Shown: positions 11,853 through 25,740, numbered from the stretch's first letter. The stretch: DNA of 64,000 nt from Rhizophagus clarus (GCA_015698045.1 BLAL01000050.1:310001-374000); one strand, 5' to 3'. A program made the numbers and translations. Notes: generated from the letters alone by a model not told the origin.

Positions 11853-14800
11853 TATACTTGTAGCCGAAACCCCCTTAGTTTTGGCCAAGGTTTCAGCTTT
11901 AGGTTTCGGCCAGTTTCGGTTTACAAAACTATTTTCCGAAACTGAAACCCTGGCCGAAATCTGAAACTTTGGCCGAAATCCGAAACTTAAGTCTGAAACC
12001 TTTTATTAGGCCGAAACCTTAAAATGGAAATCAGATCAGTCGATCAGATCAACTGATCTAATCTAATCTCTTTTTTTACATCGCGTTCACTTTTTTCTAT
12101 ACACGTTCTTTACATTTTCTACTTTACAATTCACAATTTCGCACTTCACAATTTACCGTAGTTATTTTATATTTTATATTCTATTTCCCTAAAATCTTAA
12201 ATGTTAGAAAATAGAAATATAAAATGTCATCCAATTCTTCAAAGAAAATAGGTGGACGACCTATTAGTAAAATATGGGAATGGATTATAAAAGAAGACCC
12301 TGTACCTAATTCTAAAGGATACTACTCGGCAACTTGTTCATTTTGTGAATTTCATTGAACCACAGCTAAAGTGGCGAAACTTAAAAGACATCTTGCTTAT
12401 GATTGTAACAAGATTGATTCTGAAACAAAAATCAATGTCTTAATGATGTTAATAAGTAATAATGAAGATTCGGAGGATGATAGTACTACAACATCAACCA
12501 CTAAATCTAGTAAGAAACAAAAATCAAGTGATACTAGATCACAGACTTGTATAGATGATCATTATGAAAATTTTCCTACTCCACTAGTCAAAGAAGATCA
12601 AATTAATAAAGCATTGGCAAAAATGTTTATATGTTGTAATTTGCCATTTTCTCTTATTGAACACCCCTTCTTTATTGAATTTATTAAGATTTTACATACT
12701 ACTTATAATCTTCCAAGCTGTTGGGTTCTAACAGAAACCCTTATTATTCAGGAAGTATCCAGAATTACACTCAAAGTTAATAGAATTATTGAGGAAGAAA
12801 ATAATCTTACCATTGCTTTTGATGGGTGGACCAATTCCACTGGGCAATCAATTTATGACTATTGTTTAATTACTGAGGAGCGTAAAGAATATTTATGGTG
12901 TTCAAAGAATTATTCTGATGTCTCCCATCATACTGGCGCATTTCTTGGCAATGAAATCATTAAAATTGTAAATGATATTGGTCCTGAAAAAGTGGCTGCG
13001 GTAGTTACAGATAATGTGCCAGATGCACGTATTGCTCGAAGGATTCTTTGTGAAAAATACCCCATATTCTTAATATTCGATGTATGGCTCATTGTATTAA
13101 CCTAATTATAAAAGATGTATGCAAACACACATTTGTTGCAGATACAGTTCGGAAAGTTGGTGTGATTCATCAGTATTTTACAATGTCTCACGCTCCATGT
13201 CAATTTCTGAAGGATGCAATTAAAATTTTACAAATTAAAGGAAGAGGATTAAAAAGTCATACAAAAACGCGCTGGTCCACTATGTGGGACTGCATTAATT
13301 CTATTGTAAGACTTGAGTTTGCTTTTGCGAGGGTAAGTGTTCATATGTATATTACATTATATAATAAATTATTATATAATATTTATTAATTATTTAATTT
13401 ATTGTTTTTAAATTTTTATTTTATTTATTTAAGTTTTTTCAGAACATGGAAATGATATCAAAAATCGGGTCAAAGATATTCTTTATGACCGAAATTTTTA
13501 TGAAAATTGTCAAATTATTATATCCATTCTTTATCCACTTAAGGTTACAGTAGGATGTTTAGAATCAAGAACATCATCACTTGCTGATTGCTATATTCAT
13601 TTATTGTCATTAGCAAGTGCAGTTTATCGTATGCCAAACTAAAATATTGAATTTAAAAATTATTGTGTGATTAAATTTAATGAACGGTATGATGAATTTT
13701 CTGATGATCTTTTTCTTTTGGCATTTTTTTTGCATCCTCGTTATCATGGTAAGTTGTGATTTATTTATTTTAAAAATTTATCAATAATTAGAATCATTTA
13801 TCATAAATTTATTCTTATTTTATTTTTTTTTATTAGGTAATGGTATAAATCCAAGTAAGATCCATAATATTACTGTTAAAGCAGCGCAGATTTGGAAGAA
13901 TATGGGACATGATCAAGAATCATGTGGAAAACTACTTTCTCAAATGTGAAAATACATGAAAAATAAAGTACCATTTAATCAACATTATAATTATAAATCA
14001 GATACACCAATCATTTAGTGGGAAACTGCTCAAAATACTAAGGAAGAATGGGAATTACAAGCTTTAGCACTTCAGCTTTTTGCTGTATCTCCACACAGTG
14101 CTTCTTGTGAGCGTTCCTTTTCAGTTTTAGGATGGTTTTATGGTCAAAGACGTACAAAATTAGCTGTAGATCGGGTAGAAGGTATATGTAAATTGCATAC
14201 TTATTATATTACAAATGCAAAGCGTGAATTGCCTTATTATGCAATTGATACTTCTGAAAGTTCATTACGTGAAAAAATGATAGATACTTTAACAGAAATT
14301 AGTGATGAGTTAGTTGGTGAAGGAGATTATGATTTTTTGTATGAGGAAAATATAATTGATACAATTATTGACATGTCTAAAACGTATAATCTAAATGTTG
14401 CTTTAGATATAGATATTGATTCACATATTTTTAATATGGAACGAAATGAATCTGAGGAAGATGAAGTAATAGTTAGTCAAAGGAGACAAACTGTTGTATT
14501 GGATCTAGAACGTGAAGATTATGATATTGAGGCATTGATAGCTAAAGAAATAAATGATGATAATGGGAGTTAAATTTTATTGATTTTATTTTAATTTTAA
14601 TATTTTAGCAATTTTATATATAGCGAATTTTAATCTTTAGTAATTTTTTATAATTTTTAGTTTATTTTTTAGTAATTATTAGCTTATATTATAACAATAA
14701 AATCATTAATGTAATCATAATTAGTAATAAGTATAATAAAATAAATAAATAAATGCATTCTTAGGTTTCGGCCTATAGTATAAAATTTAAAAATTAATTT

Positions 14801-14911
14801 CGGCCTATATAAAGTTTCGGCCAGAGTTTCAGATTTTGGTATTAGTTTCAGACTAGAGTTTCAAACTTTCGGATTCGGCCATACCCTTGAGAGGTTTCAG
14901 CTACAAGTATA
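11853..14911 (+). mobile_element. hAT transposon, nearly complete, decayed
   Basis: The terminal inverted repeats start TATACTTGTAGCCGAAACC on the left and, in complement, TATACTTGTAGCTGAAACC on the right. They are flanked by an 8-bp duplication with one mismatch, ATACTGGT at 11845-11852 and ATACTGAT at 14912-14919. Both subterminal regions (about 11868-12030 and 14766-14900) carry many copies of ccgaaac / gtttcgg, which are plausible transposase binding sites. Between them lies a full-length but mutated hAT transposase. The element is about 3.06 kb, a usual size for an autonomous hAT element. Confidence 0.9.
12224..14573 (+). pseudogene. hAT transposase, full length, broken by stops and a frameshift
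   Basis: Translation from ATG 12224 gives a BED zinc finger (CSFCEFH, TGA at 12356, then LKRHLAYDC). The TGA sits where BED fingers usually carry Trp. Next come the DGWTNSTGQ motif near 12820, an AVVTDNVPDAR motif near 12990, a one-base frameshift near 13070 leading into MAHCINL, and the KTRWSTMWD motif near 13270. Two short introns are likely, about 13332-13442 and 13748-13837. More stops occur at 13640 (TAA), 13947 (TGA) and 14016 (TAG, at a position usually Trp). The C-terminal hAT dimerisation domain (SPHSASCERSFSVLGW) is intact to about 14200, and the acidic tail ends at 14573. All hAT landmarks are in order, so this was the element's own transposase. Confidence 0.88.
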
Positions 14912-15175
14912 ATACTGATCAAGTAAGATAATTATATATTTCTTATATCTTTAAATACCTGAGATAAGGTTATTTCAGTCGGTATAAGGGTATACAAGAA
15001 ATATTTATCTATAAGAATAAGACTAATTTTTAATCATAAGTGTCTTAAATTTTATAATAAAAGAAATTAAACCATTAGATTTAAAGATATTTTAGTTTGA
15101 TGATTTTTCATATTCTGGAATTTTTCAGAATGAAAACAATAAAAAAAATTCTAAGCTATTATTTAAGATTTATCC

Positions 15176-16163
15176 TACAGCCAAATAGGATTATATTTTT
15201 TTTTATCGTGCTGATATTTTTTTATTAAACTATAAATAAACTACGATAGTATAATTATTATAGACATTTTTTCAAATACTAAATACCATGTACTAAATAT
15301 CATATTAAATATTATAAATATCATGTATTAAATATTATATACTAAATATCATGTACTAAATATCATACTAAATATCATGTACTAAATATTATACCACAAA
15401 TATAGATACTGTTTTTGTTTTATAATAAATTTACTATGATAAATTAACCTTTCTTTTAAGCTTGAAAATTAAACTGCAACTAAATAACTTTTTAAATTAA
15501 TCAACATTCATTAAAATTTCTAATTATTAATTTATGTCAGTTAATTGTAATAGCTTTTTTAGAAAATTTTGTTAATTTTCATAAAATGCTAAAAAAATAA
15601 ATTAGACAAATTAATAAGTTACAAAATAAAACATATTAATAAATAAAATATTACCTTCTTTTATAGTTTTAAAATTATTGATTTTGTTTTTCTTTACTTT
15701 TTCATTATATGAATCTTATCTATTTAATATTTCTGATACTTTCACATTATCTAATAAATAAAATCAGATATTTATTATATTTAGTTAAAACAATAAGTAA
15801 TTATGATAATTGAATAAATCCTATTTGATTTTTCATGAATTTTGTTCATAAATCTTCTAATAATCTCATTTTTTTTATCATTAAGAGGTAAGGTATATAA
15901 TAATAATCCAGCATTAGAGTAGAGGCAAAAAAGTAATTTTATTTCTTCTTTAGGAATGCTTATTTTTCACAATTTTGGATAATAAGTGCATGTTACCCAG
16001 AATGGTTAGTAGTTTTCTTTTCATTAAAATTAATGTCAGTAATTTTGCAAATTTTATTTAAAAATGAATTTAATCTTTTGAATCCTACATGTTTTGGTTT
16101 ATACCAAATTCCTGTTCTTAAAGCTAAAATAATAAAGTGTATTAATTTTTTATTAATAAATAT
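15176..16163. repeat. Left ~1-kb inverted arm (antisense copy of recombinase 3' part)
   Basis: This segment is the reverse complement, with moderate divergence, of 17414-18392. Shared landmarks are ccaaataggat near 15181 against atcctatttgg at 18378, the stuttering ctaaatatcatgta block near 15270-15400 against tacatgatatttag near 18190-18280, and aaagctaaaataataaagtg near 16122 against its complement near 17440. It contains an antisense copy of the C-terminal coding part of the Crypton-like recombinase, including the complement of the region around its NHS motif. Confidence 0.8.
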
Positions 16164-16648
16164 GTATTAGTTATTTGATAGGAGAATTAGAATATCACCA
16201 AACTGCGAAGCAGTTCAAATGATATTTTAACACCCCCCTATCAAATAACTGTGTTATCCTGCAACTGCTAATGATCATGTTATATTAGATTTAATGAACA
16301 CATGACACATCCTTTTAGTCTTTTTTTAACTATTTTTTCTTTTTCTGCTTATAAATATGATATTAAACTATTTCCAGCTTAATGTGTTGCATTTTTTTTA
16401 GCTTTTTTTAAATTATTTTCTTTCTTTCTTTCATTTCTGCTTATAAATATGATATTAAACTTTTTCTAGTTTAACATGACATATTCTTTTAACCTTTTTT
16501 AAACTATTTTCTCTTTTTTTTTTCATTTATTTCTTTCACTTATATTCAAATAAAATGGCATGATTAGGTTTAAAAAATAAGGTATTATTCATTTATTAAT
16601 ATTATTTATTTTTCTTTCTTTATAATAATATTTTGTATTACTTTTTTT

Positions 16649-18150
16649 AGAAAAAACTAGAAGAGACCACTGAATTTTCAAAAGTAAAAAATACAGTTAA
16701 GATGATGGATATTTAGATAGGCTTGCTGAAGAAGTTTTGAGAAAAACAGTTATATATAAGAAAGATTCAGAAAATAGAATCTGAATAATATTTAATTAAA
16801 CAATTATACTCTTTTTTTACTAATATGAAAAAGAAAGATGGTGCTGATTATTCTGTTAATTTTATTAGAGCCTCTCTTGCAGCTATTAACCATTTTCTTC
16901 AAGAAAAATCAAGAATTAAAAATATTGACATATATAATGATTCTTATTTTAAAGCTATAAAGAAGTTGTTGATGAAAAAATTAGATATTTGTCTAAAAAT
17001 AGGAAAGGTGAAACTAAAGGAGTGGATTCACTAGAAGCTAATAAAATTACCCAAATATTAAATCATAGATTATTAGATGGTACCACACCTGATAGATTAT
17101 TAAGAAGAGTGTTCTTTATCAATGCAATATATCTTGGGCTTCATGGAGGAGAGCATGCATTATTTAATGGAACTGATTTTGTTAAATGTGATGATGGTGG
17201 ATACAATGTTTTTATTTATTATTTTAAAAATAACCAATGTGGTTTTACTGAAATTAAGGAAAGACAGACAAATTGATTTTAGCAAATCATCCAGAAATTA
17301 CTCTATTTTTTGATAAATATTTATCATTATGTCACTATGGTGCAGATCCTGATTTCTACCTTTAGGAAGTTAAAGAAGAATTTGGTAATATATTTTAATA
17401 GTAATATTTATAAATATTTATTAATAAAAAATTAATACACTTTATTATTTTAGCTTTGAGAACAGGAATTTAATATATACCAAAACATGTAGGATTCAGA
17501 AAATTAAATTTATTTTTAAATGAAATTTGCAAAATTACTGGCATTAACTTTAATGAAAGAAAAATCACTAACCATTCTGAATGACATGCATTTATTCAAA
17601 ATTGTGAAAAAATAGGCATTCCTAAAGAAGAAATAAAATTACTTTCTCATCACTACTCTGCTGGATTATTATCATATATCTTACCTTCTAATGATAAAAA
17701 AGATGAGATTATTAGAAGATTTATAGACAAAATTCATGGAAAATTAACTTTAGGTATATAGGATTTATTTAATTATCATAATTATTTATTGTTTTAACTA
17801 AATATAATAAATATCTGATTTTATTTATTAGATAATGTGAAAGTACCAGAAATATTAAATGGTCAAGATTTATATAATGAAAAAGTAATAGGAAATGAAA
17901 ACAATAATTTTAAAATTACAAAAAAAAGGTAATATTTTATTTATTAATATGTTTTATTTTGTAACTTATTAATTTGTCTAATTTATTTTTTTAGTATTTT
18001 ACGAAAATCAACAAAATTCTTTAAAAAAGCCATTGCAATTAACTAACATAAATCAACAATTAGAAATTTCAATAAATATTGATCAATTTAAAGAGTTATT
18101 TAATTGCGGTTTAATTTCTAAGCTTAAAGGAAAGGTTAATTTATCATAAT
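16649..18150 (+). pseudogene. Crypton-like tyrosine recombinase, decayed
   Basis: After an acceptor near 16650 the frame reads YLDRLAEEVLRKT, then the N-terminal domain around MKKKDGADYSVNFIRAS (16825) and HFLQEKSRIKNIDIYND. A frameshift near 16975 leads to LLRRVFFINAIYLGLHGGEHAL (17095-17160), the region expected to hold the first catalytic Arg. After an intron (about 17390-17450) come KITGINFNERKITNHSE, a TGA in the following catalytic Arg position, then LLSHHYSAG and the C-terminal tail to 18150. An NHSGRR-type motif is what I expect for this family; here Gly-Arg is replaced by Glu-stop, so the protein is dead even apart from its stops. The family is the Crypton/DUF3504-like YR group widespread in eukaryotic transposons. 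Confidence 0.7.
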
Positions 18151-18392
18151 AAATTTATTATAAAACAAAAATAGTATCTATATTTGTAGTATAATATTTA
18201 GTATATGATATTTAGTATGATATTTAGTACATGATATTTAGTATATGATATTTATAATATTTAATATGATATTTAGTACATGGTATTTAGTATTTGAAAA
18301 AATATCAATAATAATTATGCTATCGTAGTTTATTTATAGCTTAATAAAAAAATATCAGCATAATGAAAAAAGCATGATCCTATTTGGCTGTA
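17414..18392. repeat. Right ~1-kb inverted arm
   Basis: This is the partner of 15176-16163. It contains the sense C-terminal part of the recombinase gene and its 3' flank. The central 1.25 kb between the arms holds the N-terminal coding part, so the whole 15.2-18.4 kb unit is a very long imperfect palindrome. Cryptons normally have no terminal inverted repeats, so this most likely arose by inverted duplication. Confidence 0.8.
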
Positions 18393-18479
18393 AGATAATT
18401 ATAAATATTACTATTAAAATATATTACCAAAATGAACTAAATATCAATAAAAGCATATATAGATCATTAAAAAAAAAAA

Positions 18480-18546
18480 AAAAAATATATTACCAAATTC
18501 TTCTTCAATTTCCTGAAAGTAGAAATCAGGATCTGCACCATCCTAG
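18480..18546 (-). pseudogene. Small internal piece of a second recombinase copy
   Basis: On the minus strand this reads GADPDFYFQEIEEEFGNI, equivalent to GADPDFYLQEV in the + copy at 17340-17390. It is the direct continuation of the minus-strand copy that stops abruptly at about 29461, so the two pieces are separated by the 10.9-kb insertion. Beyond 18400 the sequence passes into the right inverted arm. Confidence 0.65.
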
Positions 18547-20673
18547 TAAGAAAAATCGTATACTAAAAATATACTGAAAACATACTGAATTTTAAGGATA
18601 TATTAAGTTTAATAAATGTATTATTTAAGAATAATTTTAGTATACTTTTTATAAGATAATTATATACGTAATTAATACCAAAAATATGTTCAAATATAAT
18701 TTTTTTGATATGGAAATAACTTACAAAACATCCTTAAAATTTGCCCGTTTAAGTATATTTTAAGTGTAAATATTATGTATTTATTTTATTATTAATTTCT
18801 ACTTCAATTTAAGTATAATAAACAGATATAGAAAGTAAAATTTACTTTGTGTTATCAGAATATTAAAAATGCATTTTCAGTATATTAAAAATATAATATA
18901 ATTATACTTCACATACATTTTAATAATGATTCAAATCTAAACAATGTATATTTTTAGTTGCGTTAAAGATTATTTTAATCTATAATAAATTAATATTTAT
19001 CGTATATTTTAATAATAAAAAGATTATGCAATGAATATTTAACAACAACAATAATAACATAATTTAATTACATTTTAATAATACAACAATAATAACATGG
19101 TTTAATTACATTTTAATAATATATCAATTATTTTTGGTACGGTAAAGCCTTACTATTAAAGATTATTTTAATTATAATAAACTTATTTTTTATGTACATT
19201 TGAATAATAAAAAAATTATGCTTGACTAGCTGTTTTTTCGATAAACTAAGCATAAACTGAAAAGTCTACATGTTCAAGTCAAAACGTTATATTAGGAATA
19301 GGTCCTAATCACAAGATTTCATATAATGATACAATAATGCTTTTTATGATTAGACCTAGTCTTGACAAACCCAGCATATACTGGATGATGCACTCTTAAC
19401 TGTAGAAAGAGAGGGAACGATAAAAGCTTAAAATAGTAGTTAGAATGCCTGTTAGAATTTATTTATTCGTATTGCACTAGGTAAATATGCCTCTATTCCC
19501 CTAAAAAATGACTAGCCTATATGCATTTAAATAAAAATAGCATAATTACGAAAAGAAATACATACCTTATTATAATAACTTGTCATCTACTTATCCAAAA
19601 GAATATCGTATGAAAAAAATACGTATGGTATATTGTTTTAATATATATATTCAAAAGTAAAAAATGTAAAAAAATAGTTATGGAATAGCAATAATTATAA
19701 AGACTGATATATACTTACTAAATTAACTTTTGCATTGTGCTGCAGAATATAAAAAAAAAATGCTGATAAGTGATAACTACAACTGATAACGAAATATTTG
19801 TCAATTACAACATGGGATTTGGCAAATATCTTCCACAAGTAACATTACAGTCTAGTAAACTCCAACTATATCCTGTTGTAAAGAAGGTATGTAACTGACC
19901 TATTTCCAGAATCAGCAAACTTCATAACAGGATATTGTGTGGTAGAGAATCTAAAAATATGTGTATATCCTATTTTCATATTTGTTTAACAGTTTTTTAT
20001 AGATAAACAATTAACACATTACTTTTTTAAAAAAAATAAAAACATAAGCAAAGTATTTTTAATAAAAAAAATAATACTGAAGATAAAAGTGTTAACAGTT
20101 AAACGGTAAACAAAAAGGTCATAATAAATAATAAATCTGCATGCAATGTTTACTATTTTTAGCCATAATAATCATAATAGATCTGCATTTAACTATTTTT
20201 AGAGGGCATTAATAAATAACAATCTACCAGCATTCTACCAGCATTATAGTATCATTATAACCATTATTTTATTATCAGACGAAATATTACAAGAGTAAAT
20301 TTTACTTTTTATTATTTAACACAAATCTACCAGCATTGTAGCATAAACTGATATTATTTCATTTTCTTCCTTTTCCACGTCTTCCTCTTTTTTTTGGTGC
20401 TTTTTCTAGAGGAGATTCTTGTGGCAAAAGAAATACTGGAGATTTTAGAGGAGATTCTTGTAGTCAAGGAAATACTGGATTTAGAGAAGATTCTTGTGGC
20501 AGAGAAAGTACTGGAGATCTTTCTTCCTGTGTTTATTATGTTTCTTCTGTTTCTTCTTGCACTTCTTGAGGAGATCGTGATGCCATAGCAATTTTTTTTT
20601 ATTTAAGTAATAACCTAAAAATAAAATAATAAATGATCAATAACAGAAATAGAACAAATAATTTACAAAATTA

Positions 20674-21233
20674 TTATAATCCACGTTTTCTTTGAATCAT
20701 GTTGATTAACATTTCTTTCACAGCCTAATCTCCTACAGTTACGGGAAAATCAGGAGCTTTCTTCTTAAACTATGATAAAAAGTTAGTTAACTATTAATAA
20801 ACTTTTACAGGAAAAAAAAAATAATAATGAAAGGCAATATTTACAGCACAAACTTGGGATGTTACCAAGTTCTTTTGGATTCTGTAACTTGAATCAAAAT
20901 TCACATTTTTTTTGTAAAAACATTCTTGCATGATTTCCTATTATAAAAAAATGATGAGTAAATATAAATTTTACTTTCATAGTTATTAAAAAAGCTAAAA
21001 TAATTACCAAATAAATAAGCTAGCACTGCTTTTGATCTTTTAAGCCGATAGCATCTTGTAATTTATATTTATACATAGGTCTATAGATTGGCTTAACCTC
21101 CTATGATATTAAAATAATGAGCAATAGATAGTTATAGAAATAATATTAACAATATGATATTCTTAATACTTAATACCTCACTCGGAAGAACATTCGAATC
21201 AGTAGGAGACAAAATATTGTTAACAGAAGACAT
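20674..21233 (-). pseudogene. Small multi-exon gene accompanying the Plavaka-type transposase
   Basis: From ATG 21233 (minus) four short exons can be read: MSSVNNILSPTDSN through LPSE; then EVKPIYRPMYKYKLQDAIGL and KDQKQC-stop-LIYL; then EIMQECFYKKNVNFDSSYRI; then FKKKAPDFPVTVGD-stop-AVKEMLINMIQRKRG. Exon borders have gt and tag signals. Both internal stops are TAG, and both contexts are compatible with an ancestral Trp. I do not recognise a domain. Its position just downstream of the transposase on the same strand, inside the element, suggests an accessory transposition protein. Ends at TAA 20674-20676. Confidence 0.5.
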
Positions 21234-21670
21234 GTTATAGATAAGAAAAAGGGGTTTAAGTTAGAGTTAGAATAATTTAAACGTGAACCTTTTATAAGGA
21301 TATACGTGAGTGCACGTATCAATCAATATACATGTTATTATTTAAACTACCGGTGAAGTGCATGTCAATTTTATACGTGTTATTATATATATATATTTAT
21401 TTATTTATTTATTAAATTACTGTACGTGAATGGTGTATAGCATATTTGAGCGCAAATTGAGCACAATAAGCATTCAATTTGAATAAAGTCATATGCTGCA
21501 ACTAGTAAAGTTGCAAACTTAATTGATGTAGTTGTAACGTAACTGTGATGTAACTAATTAAGTCTTAAAACAAAGCATAAGTTAGACTTTACTAATACCA
21601 GTAGTTTTTTATGCTAGATAGATGATGATTCAGGTTTATTGCTTACCATTAACAGTTACAAGGTAATTTA

Positions 21671-24600
21671 TTCAAGATTTTTCCAATTAGCATCATCAAA
21701 TGCATTTTCTTTATCAATTATAAAATACTTGCTATCTATTTTTGCAAATCCTACATAATGATCTATACACCTTACATCAATAAATTCTTTTGATTTAAAT
21801 TGAGTAAAATATTTACATTCATATTCATCTTCCATTACTTTTGATGTTAATTGTACATAAGCGAGCATGTGTATTTTATCATTATAATTATGTACAAAAA
21901 AATAATCTACTATCTCATATATATCTACAATTATAAGTTGAGGAGGAGCATTTGGTCTATGAGAAACTTTATCTATTGTACATCTTATTTAAATTACAAG
22001 CAATGATAAATCAATAATATAATTGATGATGATGATGATGATAAGAGATTTCTTACCTGAATATAGCAATTATTTCTTGCAATCTTATTCTTTTTTTTTA
22101 TCCAATGACCGCTAACATACTGCCCATCTGACATTCTTAGTCTTCCATATTTCATGCCATAATTATTAATATCCTAATAAATTTTTTTTAAAAAAAACTA
22201 AATATATCTTGCAATAACTCGATTAAACTGATTATAAAATTTTTTTTTTTACATTTTCTAAGTTTGGTCTTTCATAAAACTTAATCAGATGTTTGTACTC
22301 TTATCCTGATAAAGAATAATGTATGGAAGGCCAATAAAATTCTTCTTCATATTCTTCAATATCACCAAATACCTGTTTACTATTCCATTGTTTCAGCAGT
22401 TTTTCTTTAAAAATGGACTTAGAAATAGAAAAGAATGGTAACAAATAAAATTGTTGTAATAAGGTAAACGTGTTTGATAAATTACTATAAGGGTTAAGTC
22501 TTCATTTAACAAGTGGTTGTAAAATACTACAAACCTTTTTTATCAGAAATTGCTAGTGGATCCAACTAGGATCACAATACTTAATACAATTTGCTACATG
22601 CAAAAGATAGTGAAAATTTATCCAACATGCTGCTAAACATTGATTATCATACTGATAATATTCTCTAAAAATAAACAACAAATCTTTATAAATAAATGAA
22701 AATGAAAAATAAAAATTAAATTAAATATTATTACCTCTCATAATAATCCAAGAATTTTATAAGTAATTGTTGTACATCATTTACTTGATCTTCTGATATT
22801 ACAGGTTCTAAACAAAGCTTTACAGCTTTTACAATATTTGATCACCCTAGAAGATGCCTATTTAACAAATAAAAAGTAAATTTTATTTTTTATTAACGTA
22901 AATTGATAGATAATAATTATAATACATATATACTTTTAGATAAATACCTTTTTTCTTAATAATGGTAATGAAAATAAAATAATCCAGTTTCTCCACTCTA
23001 CTGCTTTATAACTATTATGATATTTATATATATCTCGTGAAGGGTGTCCTATGTCATTAGGCATGTCTTTTTTGATTTTTTCCATTTGTATGCCAATGAT
23101 TTCCTATTGTGATTTTGATAATTCATAATAATTAGACATTAGGATATTATTGAAAAATTTACCAGTCCAGTGCGCATACATTTGTGGACTATATTTTCAA
23201 AAAATAAATGCATAATGTCTGTTAGAAAAGATCACAGAAATAAGATTATTTTAAGTTTGAGCAATTCACTCGACCCTTTAATTCCTATAACAAAATAATA
23301 CTTAACATAAAAATTTTATTTAATGTAATTGGTTTCAAAACTTAAAAATATACCTGCCTGTTTCTTTTATCATATTATTTTTTTGAATTTTAATTGTTTT
23401 ATTATCAATTAATTTAGCCATATTGACAGTATCATCATGATTTTGTATATTATAAACAATATCAGATGATGAGTAGTATATGTGATGGTTTAATAGATGA
23501 CAGATTCCTTCTATCATACAAAAGCAATAGGTCTTATACGAGTTATGTCCAGTTAAATTTAAGCTTTACTTAATGCAGGGATATCTCCCGTCCAGGTTAA
23601 TAAATGTGCACGTAAAATAAATTGTTCATTTGTACGTCCATTTATATAAGGAATTCCTTCTAGAATTTTTAATAACAAATTAACAATTTAATAAAAAAAT
23701 TTTATCAAATTCATTTTTTATTATGTTAGAATAAGTTTACCTTCAAGTTCCTGTAATTCTTTTACTAAAGGATATAAAAAAGAATTAAAATCTTTTGGCG
23801 AATGAAGTCCTGGTATTATCATCGTTACTAAAAGATTTTCTTTTTTTACATAAATGTGAGAAGGCAAATTATTATTTATTAATAATACAATCCAACAGTC
23901 ATCAGTCTTCTGTTTGAAAATTTGGTATCCATCACATAATCCAGATAACGCGATATCTTTTTTATCTTTAAAATAATCCCTTTGTAATAAGTCTTGATAT
24001 AACCTATTAATCCAGAAAATATATTATCCTATAGCTCTTTACACTTAATCATAAATGTAATTACTCACATTCCATTGAATATATCAGTATATATTTTTTC
24101 ATTTTCTCCATTTTCTCCTTTAGTTTGAGAATAAATATTTCTATATTGTAGTTCTTCAGCCCTTTCTTTATCTTTATATTGAATTATTAGACGTTCTTTT
24201 AGAGAGAAAAAAAATGTTGTATTTACTATTTACTATTATCATCAAATCAATTTTCATTATAAATAGGACAAGTTATTAGATTTTCATATAATGATGTAAA
24301 TGCTATACAACTGTTTTTACAAGTATCATATTTTTGCGGTTTAAAAGAAATTATATCGTTGATTTTTTTTTCAACTTATAAATTGTTAAATTAGAATTAA
24401 TATTATTGAGTATTTTGTTAAATGCAATATCGGATATTGAATGAAGTACTTTTGTATGTAAAAGGCGCAAGCCTTAGATCAATTCGTCTAAAATAAAAAA
24501 AATAATTAAAAATTATAATCACAATTATCAATGTAATATTAAATATATAATACCATCATTTATATCTTTTATGTCTTTAAATTTATTGTCCATTTCTGTT

Positions 24601-25236
24601 AATTCATCATTCTCATCAGAAATATCACTTTCAGTTTCTATATCTTCTACTTTATTATTTTCATCATTATTAAGACTTGGATTATCTTCACCATTATAAT
24701 CTTGACTTGGATCGTTATCATTATAATCTTCATCAAGGCTTTGATTATCATTATCACCATTATAATTTTCATTATAATTGTTATAATTTTGATTTGGATT
24801 GTCATCATTATAATCTTCATTAAAACTTTGATTATCATCATCAATATTATAAATTTCGTTATAATTATTATAATCTTGATTTGGATTGCCATTATCACCG
24901 TTAAAATCTTTATTATCAAGACTATTTTAATGAATAATTTATATAATTAATTATCAAAATTTACTTTTGCTATAATTTAACTAATTACCTCTCATTATCT
25001 GAAAGACTATTCACTAAATTTATATCTAATTCATCTAATTCATCATCAAACTTTCTCTTTCTGGTTACAATATAACTTGAAATTAACTCACTACTGCTCT
25101 CTGTTTCTGATTCATTAATTTTTTCAATAAATGCTTTTTCTTTTTCTTGATGTTTTTTAAAAGTTTTTTTGGTAGACAACCACTTCCCACCACCAGGATT
25201 TATTTTACAGATATGGCAAGAGCAAAAATATTGCAT
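21671..25236 (-). pseudogene. Plavaka-type DDE transposase, multi-exon, decayed
   Basis: Exon 1 (25236-24985) begins MQYFCSCHICKINPGGGKW, a Cys-rich opening I associate with KDZ/Plavaka-like transposases. A long Asp/Asn-rich exon follows (about 24930-24560). Then come KYDTCKNSCIAF and LITCPIYNEN (about 24340-24260; the usual second Cys of CPxC is Tyr here), DGYQIFKQ, MIIPGLHSPKDFNSFLYPLVKELQEL (about 23820-23745), INGRTNEQFILRAHLLTWTGD (about 23640-23590), a frameshift, NLTGHNSYK, and FPADIMHLFFEN near 23230. The last piece ends DDANWKNLE at 21671. The IPGPxxPKD, TGD and TGHNS landmarks occur in Plavaka order. Stops and at least one frameshift show it is inactive. Confidence 0.7.
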
Positions 25237-25483
25237 TATTATTATTATATGAGTTAAAAATTAGAGGGTTTTTTTTCACATCACGCTATGCAATGATTTA
25301 TTATACAAAAAAAAAAACTTTTTATTTTGGGGTACACATTCTATACACCCTATTTTTTTATACAATTGCCAGTTTCTATCACGTAAATATTTTTTTTTTA
25401 ATCTTAAAATATTTTGAAAAATGAGTGGTGAGTTTTTTCTTAGCTTTAAGGTTTTAAGGTTTTTTACTGTTTAATAATCTTTG

Positions 25484-25740
25484 TTGATAAGGTTTATTAT
25501 GTTATGATTATTAACCTTCATTGATAAGGTTTATTATGTTGTGATTGTTAACCTTTATTGATAAGGTTTATTATGTTGTGATTGTTAAATGTTAACCTTT
25601 ATTGATAAGGTTTTTTATGTTGTGTTTGTTAACCTTCGTTAATAAGGTTTTTTATGTTGTGATTGTTAACCTTCATTGATAAGGTTTTTTATGTTGTGAT
25701 TGTTAGCCTTCATTGATAAGGTTTAAAGGTTTTTTATGAT
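25484..25740. repeat. 37-bp minisatellite, about six copies
   Basis: The unit gataaggtttattatgttgt plus gattgttaacctttatt recurs with small changes; one copy has an extra taaatgt, and later copies have tttttatg for tattatg. It lies between the divergent transposase (minus) and HSP20-like gene (plus), in the position of their shared promoter region. Confidence 0.85.

Noticed and set aside
20394..20588. Glu/Leu-rich + strand frame (EILEEILVVKEIL)
   Set aside because: It comes from a short tandem repeat in the 3' flank of minus-strand genes; no domain and no context for a gene.
24647..24950. Ile/Lys/Met-rich frames on both strands
   Set aside because: They are shadow frames of the Asp/Asn-rich low-complexity exon of the Plavaka-type transposase, whose minus-strand frame fits the gene order.
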